Origin: Roseburia sp.
GTDB lineage: Bacteria; Bacillota; Clostridia; Lachnospirales; Lachnospiraceae
Assembly (NCBI GenBank): GCA_023664265.1
Contig: JAMPFV010000001.1
Coordinates: 183,492-216,342, forward strand
Reading direction: 5' to 3'
Length of the DNA stretch: 32,851 nt
Shown: positions 1 to 7,037 of the stretch, piece by piece
Numbering within the stretch: the first letter of the stretch is position 1
Layout of the letters: the number at the start of each line of letters is the position of its first letter
The notes under the pieces: model-generated
Databases searched by the model: none
What the model was told of the DNA's origin: nothing
What the model saw: the letters and a program-made list of their open reading frames with translations, nothing else
Translations under genes and position numbers: made by a program

Positions 1-165
1 ATGAGAAATCAGCAATGCAGATAATGCCTTTTCAATCGCATAATATGCACGATTATTTGCTGACTTGAACATTTCTTTTTCCAAAAGGGCTTCTGCCTCT
101 GACACAAGTTCTGCCGCCCGTTCCAGCCTTATCCTCACCAATTCCATATAATGCTTATTTTCCAT
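1..165 (-). CDS. HEPN-domain protein, putative toxin partner of MNT (partial, runs off the left edge)
   Basis: Fifty-five residues are visible, starting with MENKHYMELV; the rest lies beyond the window. The segment SANNRAYYAIEKALSALL (about residues 35-52) is the typical N-terminal helix pattern of HEPN proteins (PF05168-like). The family is known for HEPN RNases that act as toxins in MNT-HEPN modules. The catalytic RxxxxH motif would lie in the missing part, so activity cannot be judged. The ATG overlaps the end of the nucleotidyltransferase gene by 11 bases, which implies translational coupling. A second in-frame ATG lies six codons further in, so the exact start is not certain. Confidence 0.75.
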   Translation of the reverse strand, partial: MENKHYMELVRIRLERAAELVSEAEALLEKEMFKSANNRAYYAIEKALSALLISH

Positions 166-508
166 AGATGCTTATTCCCTCCTGATTTATATTTTTAAAA
201 TATGGATACCATTCTTTTTTTTCATCATATTCTTCTTTGGGGAGGCACACGAAATTCACAATAGCAAAATATTTTAGTGCAAACTCTGTTGCGATTTGTG
301 CCAGGACATGTCCGTATCTGCCACTTTCTATCCTGCCGCACTTTGTCAAAAGTGCGATGTCAATATCTGAATCCTTATTGAAATCTCCTCTTGCGCACGA
401 CCCATAAAGAATAATATCACACAGGTCGTCTCCCAAAGCTTTTTTTACTATTGGCACAGACTCATATTTAATCTTTTCTATCACATTGTTGGTTAAATCT
501 GTTATCAT
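155..508 (-). CDS. MNT-family nucleotidyltransferase, putative antitoxin
   Basis: This 117-residue protein is a minimal nucleotidyltransferase. The signature GSCARGDFNKDSDIDIAL (about residues 36-53) has the GSx10DxD arrangement, with the metal-binding aspartates in DID. Its length is usual for minimal MNT proteins. In characterised MntA-HepT pairs the MNT protein adenylylates the HEPN toxin and silences it; that role is inferred here from the overlapping downstream HEPN gene. A decayed paralogue lies directly upstream, so the module once had two nucleotidyltransferases. The DNA is AT-richer than the genes from 1132 onward, which fits an acquired cassette. Confidence 0.9.
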   Translation of the reverse strand: MITDLTNNVIEKIKYESVPIVKKALGDDLCDIILYGSCARGDFNKDSDIDIALLTKCGRIESGRYGHVLAQIATEFALKYFAIVNFVCLPKEEYDEKKEWYPYFKNINQEGISIYGK

Positions 509-526
509 AAATTTATCCTTCTCTCT

Positions 527-726
527 TCATGCTGTTCCATACAGTTTGATCCCTTCTCTTTCCACATTTGCATAAAATGGATATGCCTTTAACCAATATC
601 TGAATCTTCCCTGTAATCGCCCCTTGCATAAGAACCATATAGAATAACCGCTTTCAGATACTGCCCATAAATATCTTTTATCTTATCCACATATTGGTTT
701 AACAAATTATTTATTTTAATTGGCAT
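527..726 (-). pseudogene. MNT nucleotidyltransferase pseudogene with internal deletion
   Basis: Reading from the ATG at 726, the first 44 codons encode an MNT N-terminus that includes LYGSYARGDYREDSDI, and then a stop appears at once. In another frame directly after that point the sequence continues as WLKAYPFYANVEREGIKLYG, ending at a TGA at 529-527. This matches the C-terminal region of the intact neighbour, which reads KEWYPYFKNINQEGISIYGK. The central third of a normal MNT protein is therefore missing and the junction is out of frame. A strong G-rich ribosome binding site still precedes the ATG. The remnant lies 18 bases upstream of the intact MNT gene and looks like a broken tandem duplicate or former partner. 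Confidence 0.85.
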
Positions 727-730
727 AGCA

Positions 731-949
731 CTATCCCCCCTGCTTTTTCATTGTTTCAAACAGAATTGATTTATCTGCTCTCCAATCGTAAATTTTACAT
801 TTTGGAGTTTTTTTATCTTCCTGTTTATCTTCTTCGTTACTGAATAACTCAAAAAGTGAATATTGATGCGTCTCTTCCTCCGGCTCGCCCAAGGGAACTG
901 TTCCCGTTAATCCATGAAATATTATACTTTGGGATTCATTTAAAAGCAA
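731..949 (-). CDS. Small hypothetical protein or C-terminal gene fragment with a clamp-binding-like motif
   Basis: This is a 72-residue open frame beginning at a TTG with no convincing ribosome binding site. An in-frame stop lies five codons upstream, so it is probably the 3' end of a larger, decayed gene. It is acidic and contains QYSLF (residues 29-33), which resembles the QL[SD]LF sliding-clamp-binding pentapeptide found near the ends of Y-family polymerases and other repair proteins. That resemblance is only suggestive. The stop lies four bases before the MNT pseudogene start, and the last codons contain that gene's ribosome binding site, so it was once the upstream member of the same operon. 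I do not recognise the family. Confidence 0.35.
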   Translation of the reverse strand: MLLNESQSIIFHGLTGTVPLGEPEEETHQYSLFELFSNEEDKQEDKKTPKCKIYDWRADKSILFETMKKQGG

Positions 950-1131
950 TACAGAACAATATCAAACCGGAAACATCTGTTTTATTATGGATACAGAAAA
1001 GCTGCCAATCAGCACAAACACTTATACATGGCACATAAAGAAATATATTGCCGAATGGGGTATCAAGAAGCCTGACGGCATAGCAATCACATCCTGTTTT
1101 TAACAGGCACACAATTCCGAAAAAACAATAT
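950..1131. other. Intergenic debris with one short plus-strand open frame
   Basis: No complete gene is visible. A plus-strand frame from the ATG at 987 to a TAA at 1101-1103 encodes 38 residues, including LPISTNTYTWHIKKYIAEWG, with natural-looking composition. The same frame is open back to about 918. It looks like the 3' end of a lost gene rather than an expressed peptide, since no ribosome binding site precedes it. No promoter or RNA gene was recognised. Confidence 0.3.
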
Positions 1132-2235
1132 TTAATCACTGAAATCATTGTCCAAAACCGCTTGAAAGCCATACTGCGGATAGGCCGCCGACATGGTTTC
1201 CAGAATCTCATCCCTGATTTCCGTCTTTCGTGCCGACTTGAAATCAATGATCAAATCAAAGGAAACCTCCATTTTCTCCGTATCCACATAAAAGCCGTGC
1301 ATTTGCAGGACCTCCGGATACTCTTGGATCAGCTCGGACAGCTTGGCCTTCATCTGCGCGCACGCGTCGTCTGTAGTGTTGGCGGCGTACAGTCCTATCG
1401 TCAGCAGGATGCCGTAATTTGCGTAGACATCCTCCATAATCCTGCGGAACAGCCCGTGCAGTTCCCCCGCCGTCCTATCGTCCGCAACCTCCACATGGAC
1501 AGATCCGATAATGCGCTCGGGCCCGTATCTGTGCAATATCAAATCATAGGCCCCGTTTATCTGCGGGTATTCGCAGATATGGCGCTTGAGCTTTCCGGAC
1601 AAATCGCTGTCCACCCGTGCGCCGATAATCCCGCTCAGGCTTTCCATCAAAATCTCTATCCCTGCCTTGAAGATAATGATGGCAATGACCACGCCAAGCC
1701 AGCCCTCAATGCTGACATGAAACAGCAGGCTCACGGCTGCCGCCGCCAAGGTCGATAGCGAAATGGCGGAATCCAGCATCCCGTCTGTCCCTGACGCGAC
1801 CAGCGACTCTGAATTGTACTTCTCCCCCTGCTTTTTCACATATCTGCCGAATACAAACTTCGTGACTACGGCTGCCGCAATAATGAGCATGGGGACGAGC
1901 GTGTACTCCGCCGCCTCCGGATGAACGACCTTGTCCAGCGATTCCCGAAAGGAGGTCAGCCCCGCAAGCAGGACAATAACCGCAATCGTGACGGAGCTGA
2001 CATATTCAATCTGTCCATATCCGTACGGATGCTTTTTGTCGGGCGCCTTCCCCGCAAGCTTCGTCCCGATAATGGTGATCGCCGAGGACAGCACGTCGCT
2101 CAGATTGTTCACCGCGTCCATGATAACGGCGACAGAACCCGTGACAATTCCGACAAAGGCCTTGAGCAGAACCAATACCAGATTCACCGCGATCCCAAGT
2201 ACGCTGACTTGAATAATTTTCTTACTGCGTTCCAT
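1132..2235 (-). CDS. Cation diffusion facilitator (CDF) metal exporter, manganese-type site
   Basis: This 367-residue inner-membrane protein has the CDF fold: about six membrane helices in residues 8-210 and a cytoplasmic C-terminal domain. Transmembrane helix 2 contains DAVNNLSD (N43 and D47) and helix 5 contains DGMLD (D151 and D155). The site is thus Asn-Asp/Asp-Asp rather than the His-Asp/His-Asp of zinc CDFs. The Asn-Asp-Asp-Asp set is reported for manganese exporters such as streptococcal MntE, so Mn(II) export is the best inference. HPYGYGQIEY after helix 2 is also typical. The start has a GGAAAGGAA ribosome binding site. It is the last gene of the redox operon, 26 bases after the OhrR-like regulator. 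The C-terminal part is longer than in YiiP-type CDFs (about 300 residues). Confidence 0.93.
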   Translation of the reverse strand: MERSKKIIQVSVLGIAVNLVLVLLKAFVGIVTGSVAVIMDAVNNLSDVLSSAITIIGTKLAGKAPDKKHPYGYGQIEYVSSVTIAVIVLLAGLTSFRESLDKVVHPEAAEYTLVPMLIIAAAVVTKFVFGRYVKKQGEKYNSESLVASGTDGMLDSAISLSTLAAAAVSLLFHVSIEGWLGVVIAIIIFKAGIEILMESLSGIIGARVDSDLSGKLKRHICEYPQINGAYDLILHRYGPERIIGSVHVEVADDRTAGELHGLFRRIMEDVYANYGILLTIGLYAANTTDDACAQMKAKLSELIQEYPEVLQMHGFYVDTEKMEVSFDLIIDFKSARKTEIRDEILETMSAAYPQYGFQAVLDNDFSD

Positions 2236-2261
2236 GTTATGTATTCCTTTCCGACGCCGTG

Positions 2262-2699
2262 TCAGGCCAGTCCCTCCAAAAGCTTATACAGAAGGCGGTA
2301 CAACTGCTGCGCCTCCTGCGGCTCCACATTCACACAGGCGCTCAGGCTCGCGGGTATCGAGACCGCCCGCTCCTTCAAGTCCTCTCCCGCCTGCGTGATC
2401 GAGACAATCAGGTTCCGCTCATCCTCCTGAGAGCGTCTGCGCTCCACATAGCCCTTGTCCTCCAGCTTTTTCAAAAGAGGCGTGAGCGTGCCCGAATCCA
2501 GATAGAGACTGCTCCCAAGCTCCTTGACAGTCACCTCTTTTTTCTCCCACAGTACCATCATCGCGATGTATTGGGTGTACGTCAGATCCAGCCTGTCAAG
2601 ATACGGCTTATATCGCCGTATCACCTCCTTAGAACAGGCATAAAGCGGGAAGCACAGTTGATTCTCGAGCCTGAGAGCGTCGTAGTCGTTGTTTGCCAT
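2262..2699 (-). CDS. MarR-family, OhrR-like peroxide-sensing repressor
   Basis: This 145-residue MarR/OhrR-type winged-helix regulator carries LENQLCFPLYACSKEVIRRY near its N-terminus. C16 aligns with the reactive cysteine of OhrR (C15 in Bacillus subtilis). Y30 and Y41 match the tyrosines that hold that cysteine in the reduced repressor. The recognition helix region is VTVKELGSSLYLDSGTLTPL and the wing is ERRRSQEDERN. The MANNDY start is chosen because GGGGGAG lies six bases upstream; an upstream in-frame ATG adds ten residues but has no such site. Known OhrR proteins repress peroxidase genes until organic peroxide oxidises the cysteine. Here it is the fourth gene of a peroxidase operon and probably autoregulates. 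Confidence 0.92.
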   Translation of the reverse strand: MANNDYDALRLENQLCFPLYACSKEVIRRYKPYLDRLDLTYTQYIAMMVLWEKKEVTVKELGSSLYLDSGTLTPLLKKLEDKGYVERRRSQEDERNLIVSITQAGEDLKERAVSIPASLSACVNVEPQEAQQLYRLLYKLLEGLA

Positions 2700-2759
2700 A
2701 ATAATCTCCCCCATGCCGCAAAGCGGCAAAATTCCTTATGCGGACCTGTGCATAATAAC

Positions 2760-3167
2760 TCACGATAGGAGCTTTTTTGCAAATGCCGCGGCAGCCAGGC
2801 AGTCCTCTTCGTCCGGCTTTCCCTTGTGCATGGGGCCGAAGGAGCCCTTGCAGTAAAATTCCTCCTCCGCCTGCGGGATGCCCTTCTGCGCGAGAAGCTT
2901 CCCCACCTGCTTATATGTGGATTTTACCAAAGCCGCCGTACTAAAGTTTACCACTTTTCCCACCTTCACATCAATACCTGAAATAAATGTTTTTATGCTG
3001 TCGTCCACGCCGTACGCATAGACGGAGCTGCCGAGAAACAGAATGTCAACATCTTCTCTGAGCGGTTCCTCTACGGACTTTGCCTCCACGCCGACCGCTC
3101 TCGCAATCGCCTCCGCGAGCTTTTTTGTGTTTCCCGACCTTGTATAATACCGCACTTCTGTTTTCAT
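2760..3167 (-). CDS. Short-chain flavodoxin-like protein
   Basis: This 135-residue protein starts MKTEVRYYTRSGNTKKLAEA. The T9-R-S-G-N-T14 loop is the phosphate-binding signature of flavodoxins, and ILFLGSSVYAYGVDDSIKTF is the second FMN-loop region. It should bind FMN and carry electrons in the cytoplasm, perhaps to the thiol peroxidases of the same operon (inferred). The start is set by an ATGA overlap with the stop of the upstream GPx-TSCPD gene, with GGATG as a weak ribosome binding site. A longer in-frame start 29 codons upstream would lie inside the neighbour and is rejected. The next gene, the OhrR-like regulator, begins 60 bases downstream. Confidence 0.9.
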   Translation of the reverse strand: MKTEVRYYTRSGNTKKLAEAIARAVGVEAKSVEEPLREDVDILFLGSSVYAYGVDDSIKTFISGIDVKVGKVVNFSTAALVKSTYKQVGKLLAQKGIPQAEEEFYCKGSFGPMHKGKPDEEDCLAAAAFAKKLLS

Positions 3168-3991
3168 GCCTGCATCCTTCCTTTCTGCTCTTCGTAAGCC
3201 GCCCTGCAGGCTTTCGCAAGCTGGTCCGCACAGGATGTCGGCCTGCGCCCGCAAATCACGCCCGAGAGCTTTTCCTCAATCTCCTCCACCGTCCATCCAT
3301 CGACGAGACGCGGTATCGCCTTGAGGTTCCCGTTGCACCCGCCCGTAAACGAGATATTTGTGATCACGTTTCCTTCAATGTTGAGCTTGATTTCGCTGGA
3401 ACAGGTATTCTGCGTCTTATATGTATATTCCATGACATTTTTCCGGTTCAGCAGGCTCACGATCCGCTCTTCCACCGCCGCCATATCGGTCGTCGGCTCA
3501 AAGCGCTCCACAACCCTTCCCTGACGGTCAATCAGGAACTTTGTGAAGTTCCACTTAATGTCGCTGCTCTGCGCATAATTCGGCGCCGTCCGCTCCAGCA
3601 CGCTCTCGAGCATGGGCGTTAAGGGGTGCTCCGAGTCGAAGCCCGCAAAGCCCTTCTGAGACTTCAGGTAAGTATAGAGCGGGCTTTCATTGTCACCGTT
3701 GACCTCGATTTTGGAGAAAATCGGGAAGGTAATGCCATAGCGGGAATCGCAGAAGCTCACAATCTCCTCATTGGTCCCCGGGGCCTGATGCCCGAACTGG
3801 TTGCAGGGGAAGTCCAAAATCACAAAGCCCTCCTCCTCGTGTTTCTCATAAATATCCTGCAGGCTGTCATACTGCGGGGTAAAGCCGCACTCCGTCGCGG
3901 AGTTGATCACCAAAATCACTTTTCCTGCATAGTCCCTCAAAGACGTCTCAACGCCATATGCATCCTCTACGGTAAAATCATAAATACTCAT
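3164..3991 (-). CDS. Glutathione/thioredoxin peroxidase fused to a TSCPD domain
   Basis: The 275-residue product joins two domains. Residues 1-185 are a glutathione-peroxidase-type thiol peroxidase: NSATECGFTPQ with C35, FPCNQFGHQAPG with the catalytic glutamine, FCDSRYG with the possible resolving C81, and W147-N148 in KWNFTKF. Residues 189-270 are a TSCPD domain (TIGR03905 type) with CGRRPTSCADQLAKAC and several cysteines (C197, C219, C247, C254, C262). The linker reads NRKNVMEYTYKTQ; the internal Met looks like the old start of a separate TSCPD gene, so the fusion probably arose by loss of a stop. The fourth codon is chosen as start because AAAGG abuts the first ATG but is nine bases from this one. 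The substrate is probably an organic or lipid hydroperoxide. Confidence 0.9.
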   Translation of the reverse strand: MSIYDFTVEDAYGVETSLRDYAGKVILVINSATECGFTPQYDSLQDIYEKHEEEGFVILDFPCNQFGHQAPGTNEEIVSFCDSRYGITFPIFSKIEVNGDNESPLYTYLKSQKGFAGFDSEHPLTPMLESVLERTAPNYAQSSDIKWNFTKFLIDRQGRVVERFEPTTDMAAVEERIVSLLNRKNVMEYTYKTQNTCSSEIKLNIEGNVITNISFTGGCNGNLKAIPRLVDGWTVEEIEEKLSGVICGRRPTSCADQLAKACRAAYEEQKGRMQA

Positions 3992-4024
3992 CAAAATCAT
4001 CCTTTCTCTTCAATCCGCGTATTC

Positions 4025-4498
4025 TTACAACAGCTCCTTTATCTGCTCCTCCAGCTTTTCCGGTGTGACGGTGGGCGCAAAGCGCGCAATTACATTCCCC
4101 TCCCTGTCAACCAGAAACTTCGTGAAATTCCACTTGATGTTGTTCCCCATCACACCCTTCTTCTGTGCTTTCAGGAAGGTGTACAGCGGCTCCTCGTCCG
4201 CCCCGTTTACTTTGATCTTCTTGAGCTGCGGGAAAGTTACGCCATACCGCGACTGGCAGAAATCCGTAATCTCATCATCGCTGCCCGGCGCCTGATTCCC
4301 AAACTGATTACAGGGGAAATCCAAAATCTCCAAGCCCTGCGGCTGATATTTCTCGTACAAATCCTGCAGTCCCTCATACTGCGGGGTAAAACCGCAGCCC
4401 GTCGCGGTATTGACGATCAAAAGAACCTTCCCCCGATAGTCCTCAAGCGCAATGTCGCTGCCGTCCTGCGCCTTTACGGAATACTCATAAATGCCCAT
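4025..4498 (-). CDS. Glutathione peroxidase-family thiol peroxidase
   Basis: This 157-residue cysteine-type peroxidase has all elements of the catalytic tetrad: C35 in TATGCGFTPQY, Q65 in FPCNQFG, and W123-N124 in KWNFTKF. C82 in FCQSRYGVTFP sits where thioredoxin-dependent members carry the resolving cysteine. The active site is Cys, not selenocysteine. It should reduce peroxides in the cytoplasm using thioredoxin or a similar donor. It is the first gene of the operon, behind a consensus promoter and a GGAGG ribosome binding site. Its close paralogue, fused to a TSCPD domain, follows 33 bases downstream, which indicates a tandem duplication. Confidence 0.95.
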   Translation of the reverse strand: MGIYEYSVKAQDGSDIALEDYRGKVLLIVNTATGCGFTPQYEGLQDLYEKYQPQGLEILDFPCNQFGNQAPGSDDEITDFCQSRYGVTFPQLKKIKVNGADEEPLYTFLKAQKKGVMGNNIKWNFTKFLVDREGNVIARFAPTVTPEKLEEQIKELL

Positions 4499-4556
4499 AA
4501 CTGTTTTCCTCCTTTTTATTTTATTGTATAAAATTAAATTGCTTCAAATCTAATTA

Positions 4557-4586
4557 GATTGTATGCAATCAATTTGGGTTTGTCAA
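4557..4586 (-). promoter_or_regulatory. Promoter and probable OhrR operator of the peroxidase operon
   Basis: On the minus strand TTGACA (4581-4586) and TACAAT (4558-4563) are separated by exactly 17 bases. The -10 box lies inside the inverted repeat GATTGCATACAATC (4557-4570; perfect 5-base arms). AT-rich sequence with further OhrR-box-like segments, such as AATTTAATTTTATACAAT, follows towards the gene. OhrR boxes are AT-rich palindromes that include TACAATT-type half sites, so binding by the operon's own regulator over the -10 is a natural reading. Confidence 0.85.
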
Positions 4587-4676
4587 CCCCTTTTTGTATA
4601 ATTTTTCCTAACCATCACTGCGTCCGCCGCAATAATTTCCTACAGAATAAAAAAGAGCAATAAAGCGTTCCCCACC

Positions 4677-5870
4677 TTATCGCCCCTCTCTTCTGTTTTT
4701 CATCCGCAGTGCCGACACGCAGATGACCAAAACAATCGGGAAACCTATCCCCGCAAGGATTCCCGCCTGCAAATTCTCTCCCGCGCTTTGAGACACGTCC
4801 CCGATAATCGCCGGCCCTACCGTCCCGCCCAAATCTCCCGCAAGCGCAAGCAGCGCAAACATCGCCGTCCCGCCCGTCGGAAGTATTTTGGAGGCGATGC
4901 TGATGGATCCCGGCCACATAATTCCCACAGAAAAGCCGCAGACTGCGCAGCCTATCAATCCCGGCAGCGGCAGATTGGAAAGTCCCGCCAGCAGATAGCA
5001 GCACAGGCACAAGAGCCCCGAGGCAGCCATAAATACAGTCAAATCAACCTTCTCACCAAATTTACCATATAGTGTCCTGCTGCCTGCCATCAACACCGCA
5101 AAACCACAAGGCCCCGCCAAATCCCCCACCGTCTTTGAGACATGCAGAGCCGATTCTGCAAACGCGGAGGCCCACTGTGCCATGGCAAGCTCAGAGGAGC
5201 CTGCACAGATCATAAGGAGAATGAACAGCCAGAAAATCCTCGTCTTAAACAACTGTCCCATGGTCATACGCTTCTCCTCTTCGACCAACGTCTCAATCGG
5301 GCATGTCGCGAAATTATAAATGTTATACAGCGGAATAACCGACCATACGACCGCCAAAATCCGCCAATTCTCTATGCCAAAAACGGCAAAAAACAGCGTT
5401 GAGACCAATATGACTCCCGCGGAACCCCAGCAATAGAACGAATGCAGCAGGCTCATCATCCCCTCCTTGTTGTCGAAGGGACAGGCCTCGACAATCGGGC
5501 TGACTAAAACCTCCGCAAGCCCGCTCCCGATCGCATATATCACGACACATATCATAATCCCGACAAGCGGATTGGGCAAAAGTCCCGGCAATGCCGCAAG
5601 CCCGATAAGCCCAAGCCCTGACGTCACCTCCGCCGCAACGACACAGGTCCGATAACCTATCCTGTCCACCACCTCGGCGCAGACAAAATCGGTGACCAAC
5701 TGCGCAAAGAAAAAGCATGTCGGTATCAGCGCCAGCTTCCCGAACGATATTCCATATTCGTCATGGAAGGTTATAAACAAGAGCGGCGCAAAATTCGCAC
5801 AAATCGCCTGCGTGACAAAGCCCAGATAACAGACCCACACCGTTTTTTTATATTTTTTCCTGCTGTCCAT
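4677..5870 (-). CDS. Major facilitator superfamily transporter
   Basis: This 397-residue polytopic protein shows about twelve hydrophobic segments in two halves with a central charged loop (ETLVEEEKRMTMGQLFKTR). The loop DRIGYRT between helices 2 and 3 corresponds to the MFS signature. It is likely a proton-coupled importer or exporter of a small molecule; the FHS/FucP-like sugar porters are one possibility, but the substrate is not visible. The MDSRKKYKK start is preferred because GGAGGAGAAAATAT precedes it; an upstream ATG adds 14 residues without a good site. The gene is divergent from an AraC regulator, with activator-type boxes next to its promoter, so it is probably the regulator's target. 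Confidence 0.92.
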   Translation of the reverse strand: MDSRKKYKKTVWVCYLGFVTQAICANFAPLLFITFHDEYGISFGKLALIPTCFFFAQLVTDFVCAEVVDRIGYRTCVVAAEVTSGLGLIGLAALPGLLPNPLVGIMICVVIYAIGSGLAEVLVSPIVEACPFDNKEGMMSLLHSFYCWGSAGVILVSTLFFAVFGIENWRILAVVWSVIPLYNIYNFATCPIETLVEEEKRMTMGQLFKTRIFWLFILLMICAGSSELAMAQWASAFAESALHVSKTVGDLAGPCGFAVLMAGSRTLYGKFGEKVDLTVFMAASGLLCLCCYLLAGLSNLPLPGLIGCAVCGFSVGIMWPGSISIASKILPTGGTAMFALLALAGDLGGTVGPAIIGDVSQSAGENLQAGILAGIGFPIVLVICVSALRMKNRREGR

Positions 5871-5944
5871 ATATTTTCTCCTCCGTATAAACAAAAATTT
5901 GATTGCTTTCACTGCCCGATTGTACTATGATGTAATCGTATATG

Positions 5945-6067
5945 ATTATATCATCATATATTTTATTCCGTTAGGACAAAATGGTCAAAATACTATGACA
6001 AAATCGTCGCTTGGCAGCGGCGATTCACTACAATTATGCAATTTCCTAATTGTATGACAAAATCGTC
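5945..6067. promoter_or_regulatory. AraC operator boxes and activator-dependent promoter of the MFS gene
   Basis: Three copies of GACAAAATSGTC lie between the divergent genes: 5975-5986 (GG variant), 5997-6008 and 6056-6067. The first two start 22 bases apart, two helical turns, as usual for AraC-family half sites. The MFS promoter on the minus strand has a good -10 (TATAAT, 5945-5950), but 17 bases upstream the -35 is only TAACGG (5968-5973). The nearest box begins 1 base beyond it, the usual class II activator position. The third box lies 15 bases before the regulator's ATG and could mediate autoregulation. Confidence 0.7.
6002..6025. repeat. Short hairpin repeat, copy 1
   Basis: ATCGTCGCT-TGGC-AGCGGCGAT forms a 9-base stem with one G-T pair and a 4-base loop, extended by A-T on each side. 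A second copy with identical arms in inverted orientation occurs at 7439-7460. The 5' arm overlaps the end of an AraC box, so the element may affect regulator binding or the leader RNA of the AraC gene. Confidence 0.6.
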
Positions 6068-6082
6068 GAATCAGAGGTAAAT

Positions 6083-7021
6083 ATGCCACTTTCAACATGT
6101 ATATCACTGATTAAAAAACCGTCGAACAATTCCAATTATCCGCTCCCGCCGCTTCAGATTAATGAGAGCGGCGCGCATGGAACTCCCGCGTTTCCTGTTG
6201 CGATTTATAATGATGATGTCACCGAAAATTATGTGAACTGGCACTGGCATGAGGAATTTGAGACGGGCTTTGTCCTAGAGGGCAGTATCCTTATAGAGTG
6301 TGGAAACGGAAAATATGTCCTGTCAAAAGGCGATATTTTTTTCATCAATTCAAACGTGCTTCACTCCATGAGCAACAATGCGCCGCCACACACAGCTCTC
6401 TTTAAATCCATCACGTTCCACGGCTCTGTCGTAGGCGGAAACGAGGGCAGCGTTTTTTACAACAAATATCTTCTTCCGGTCCTCTCCAACAGCAATCTGC
6501 GGGATTTCGTCATAACGGAAAACGACAACTATCATCAGGAAATCCTGACAATGCTGACGAATATCTGGGATGCAGTCTGTTTCGAGACGCCGGATTACGA
6601 GCTTATCGTGCGCGGCGAGCTTTCCAATCTCTTCCGCATTCTGGTACATTTGCCGGAAAGCACAATCCCCCTTTCCCCTGAAAGCAACTACTTACAGGAG
6701 AGCAGGGTGCAGACGCTTCCGGATTACATGCACGCGCACTATGCGGACAAACTTACCTTGGAGAATCTGTCCGAGGCAGCGTCCATCAGCAAAAGCGAAG
6801 TCCTCAGATGCTTTAAGGCCGTCATCGGGCAATCGCCGATTCAATATTTGAAAAATTACAGGCTCCAAACCGCGGCCTGTATGATGCGGAACACAAACTA
6901 TTCCATAAGCGCCATCTGTGAATTATGCGGCTTCGAGGACAACAGCTATTTCTCCAAATCCTTCAAGGAGCTGTTCCACTGCACGCCCCGCGAATATAAG
7001 AGCAGATCAGACCCTAATTAA
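6083..7021 (+). CDS. AraC-family transcriptional regulator
   Basis: This 312-residue protein has an N-terminal cupin sensing domain (NWHWHEEFETGFVLEGSILI followed by LSKGDIFFINSNVLHSM, about residues 55-115). The C-terminal AraC domain contains two helix-turn-helix units (LTLENLSEAASISKSEVLRC and YSISAICELCGFEDNSYFSK). The family usually binds small carbohydrates or other metabolites and activates nearby genes. The start at 6083 is chosen because AGAGG lies six bases upstream; a longer frame from 6050 would run over an operator copy. It is divergent from the MFS gene, and matched boxes lie between them. The glycosidase-like gene about 0.5 kb downstream may belong to the same regulon (inferred). 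Confidence 0.93.
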   Translation: MPLSTCISLIKKPSNNSNYPLPPLQINESGAHGTPAFPVAIYNDDVTENYVNWHWHEEFETGFVLEGSILIECGNGKYVLSKGDIFFINSNVLHSMSNNAPPHTALFKSITFHGSVVGGNEGSVFYNKYLLPVLSNSNLRDFVITENDNYHQEILTMLTNIWDAVCFETPDYELIVRGELSNLFRILVHLPESTIPLSPESNYLQESRVQTLPDYMHAHYADKLTLENLSEAASISKSEVLRCFKAVIGQSPIQYLKNYRLQTAACMMRNTNYSISAICELCGFEDNSYFSKSFKELFHCTPREYKSRSDPN

Positions 7022-7037
7022 TCCGCCCTGCAACTGC

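Noticed and set aside
1..1131. Prophage or integrative element end
   Set aside because: The region is AT-rich with toxin-antitoxin genes and debris, but no integrase, attachment repeat or tRNA gene is visible.
1162..2430. Long plus-strand open frames opposite the CDF and MarR genes (also 3626-4531, 7722-8936, 27753-28634 and 29003-29968)
   Set aside because: They are antisense shadows of GC-rich genes with strong family motifs on the minus strand; the plus-strand translations are Arg/Pro/His-rich and lack ribosome binding sites.
3164..4498. Selenocysteine-containing glutathione peroxidases
   Set aside because: Both active-site codons encode cysteine and there is no in-frame TGA at that position.
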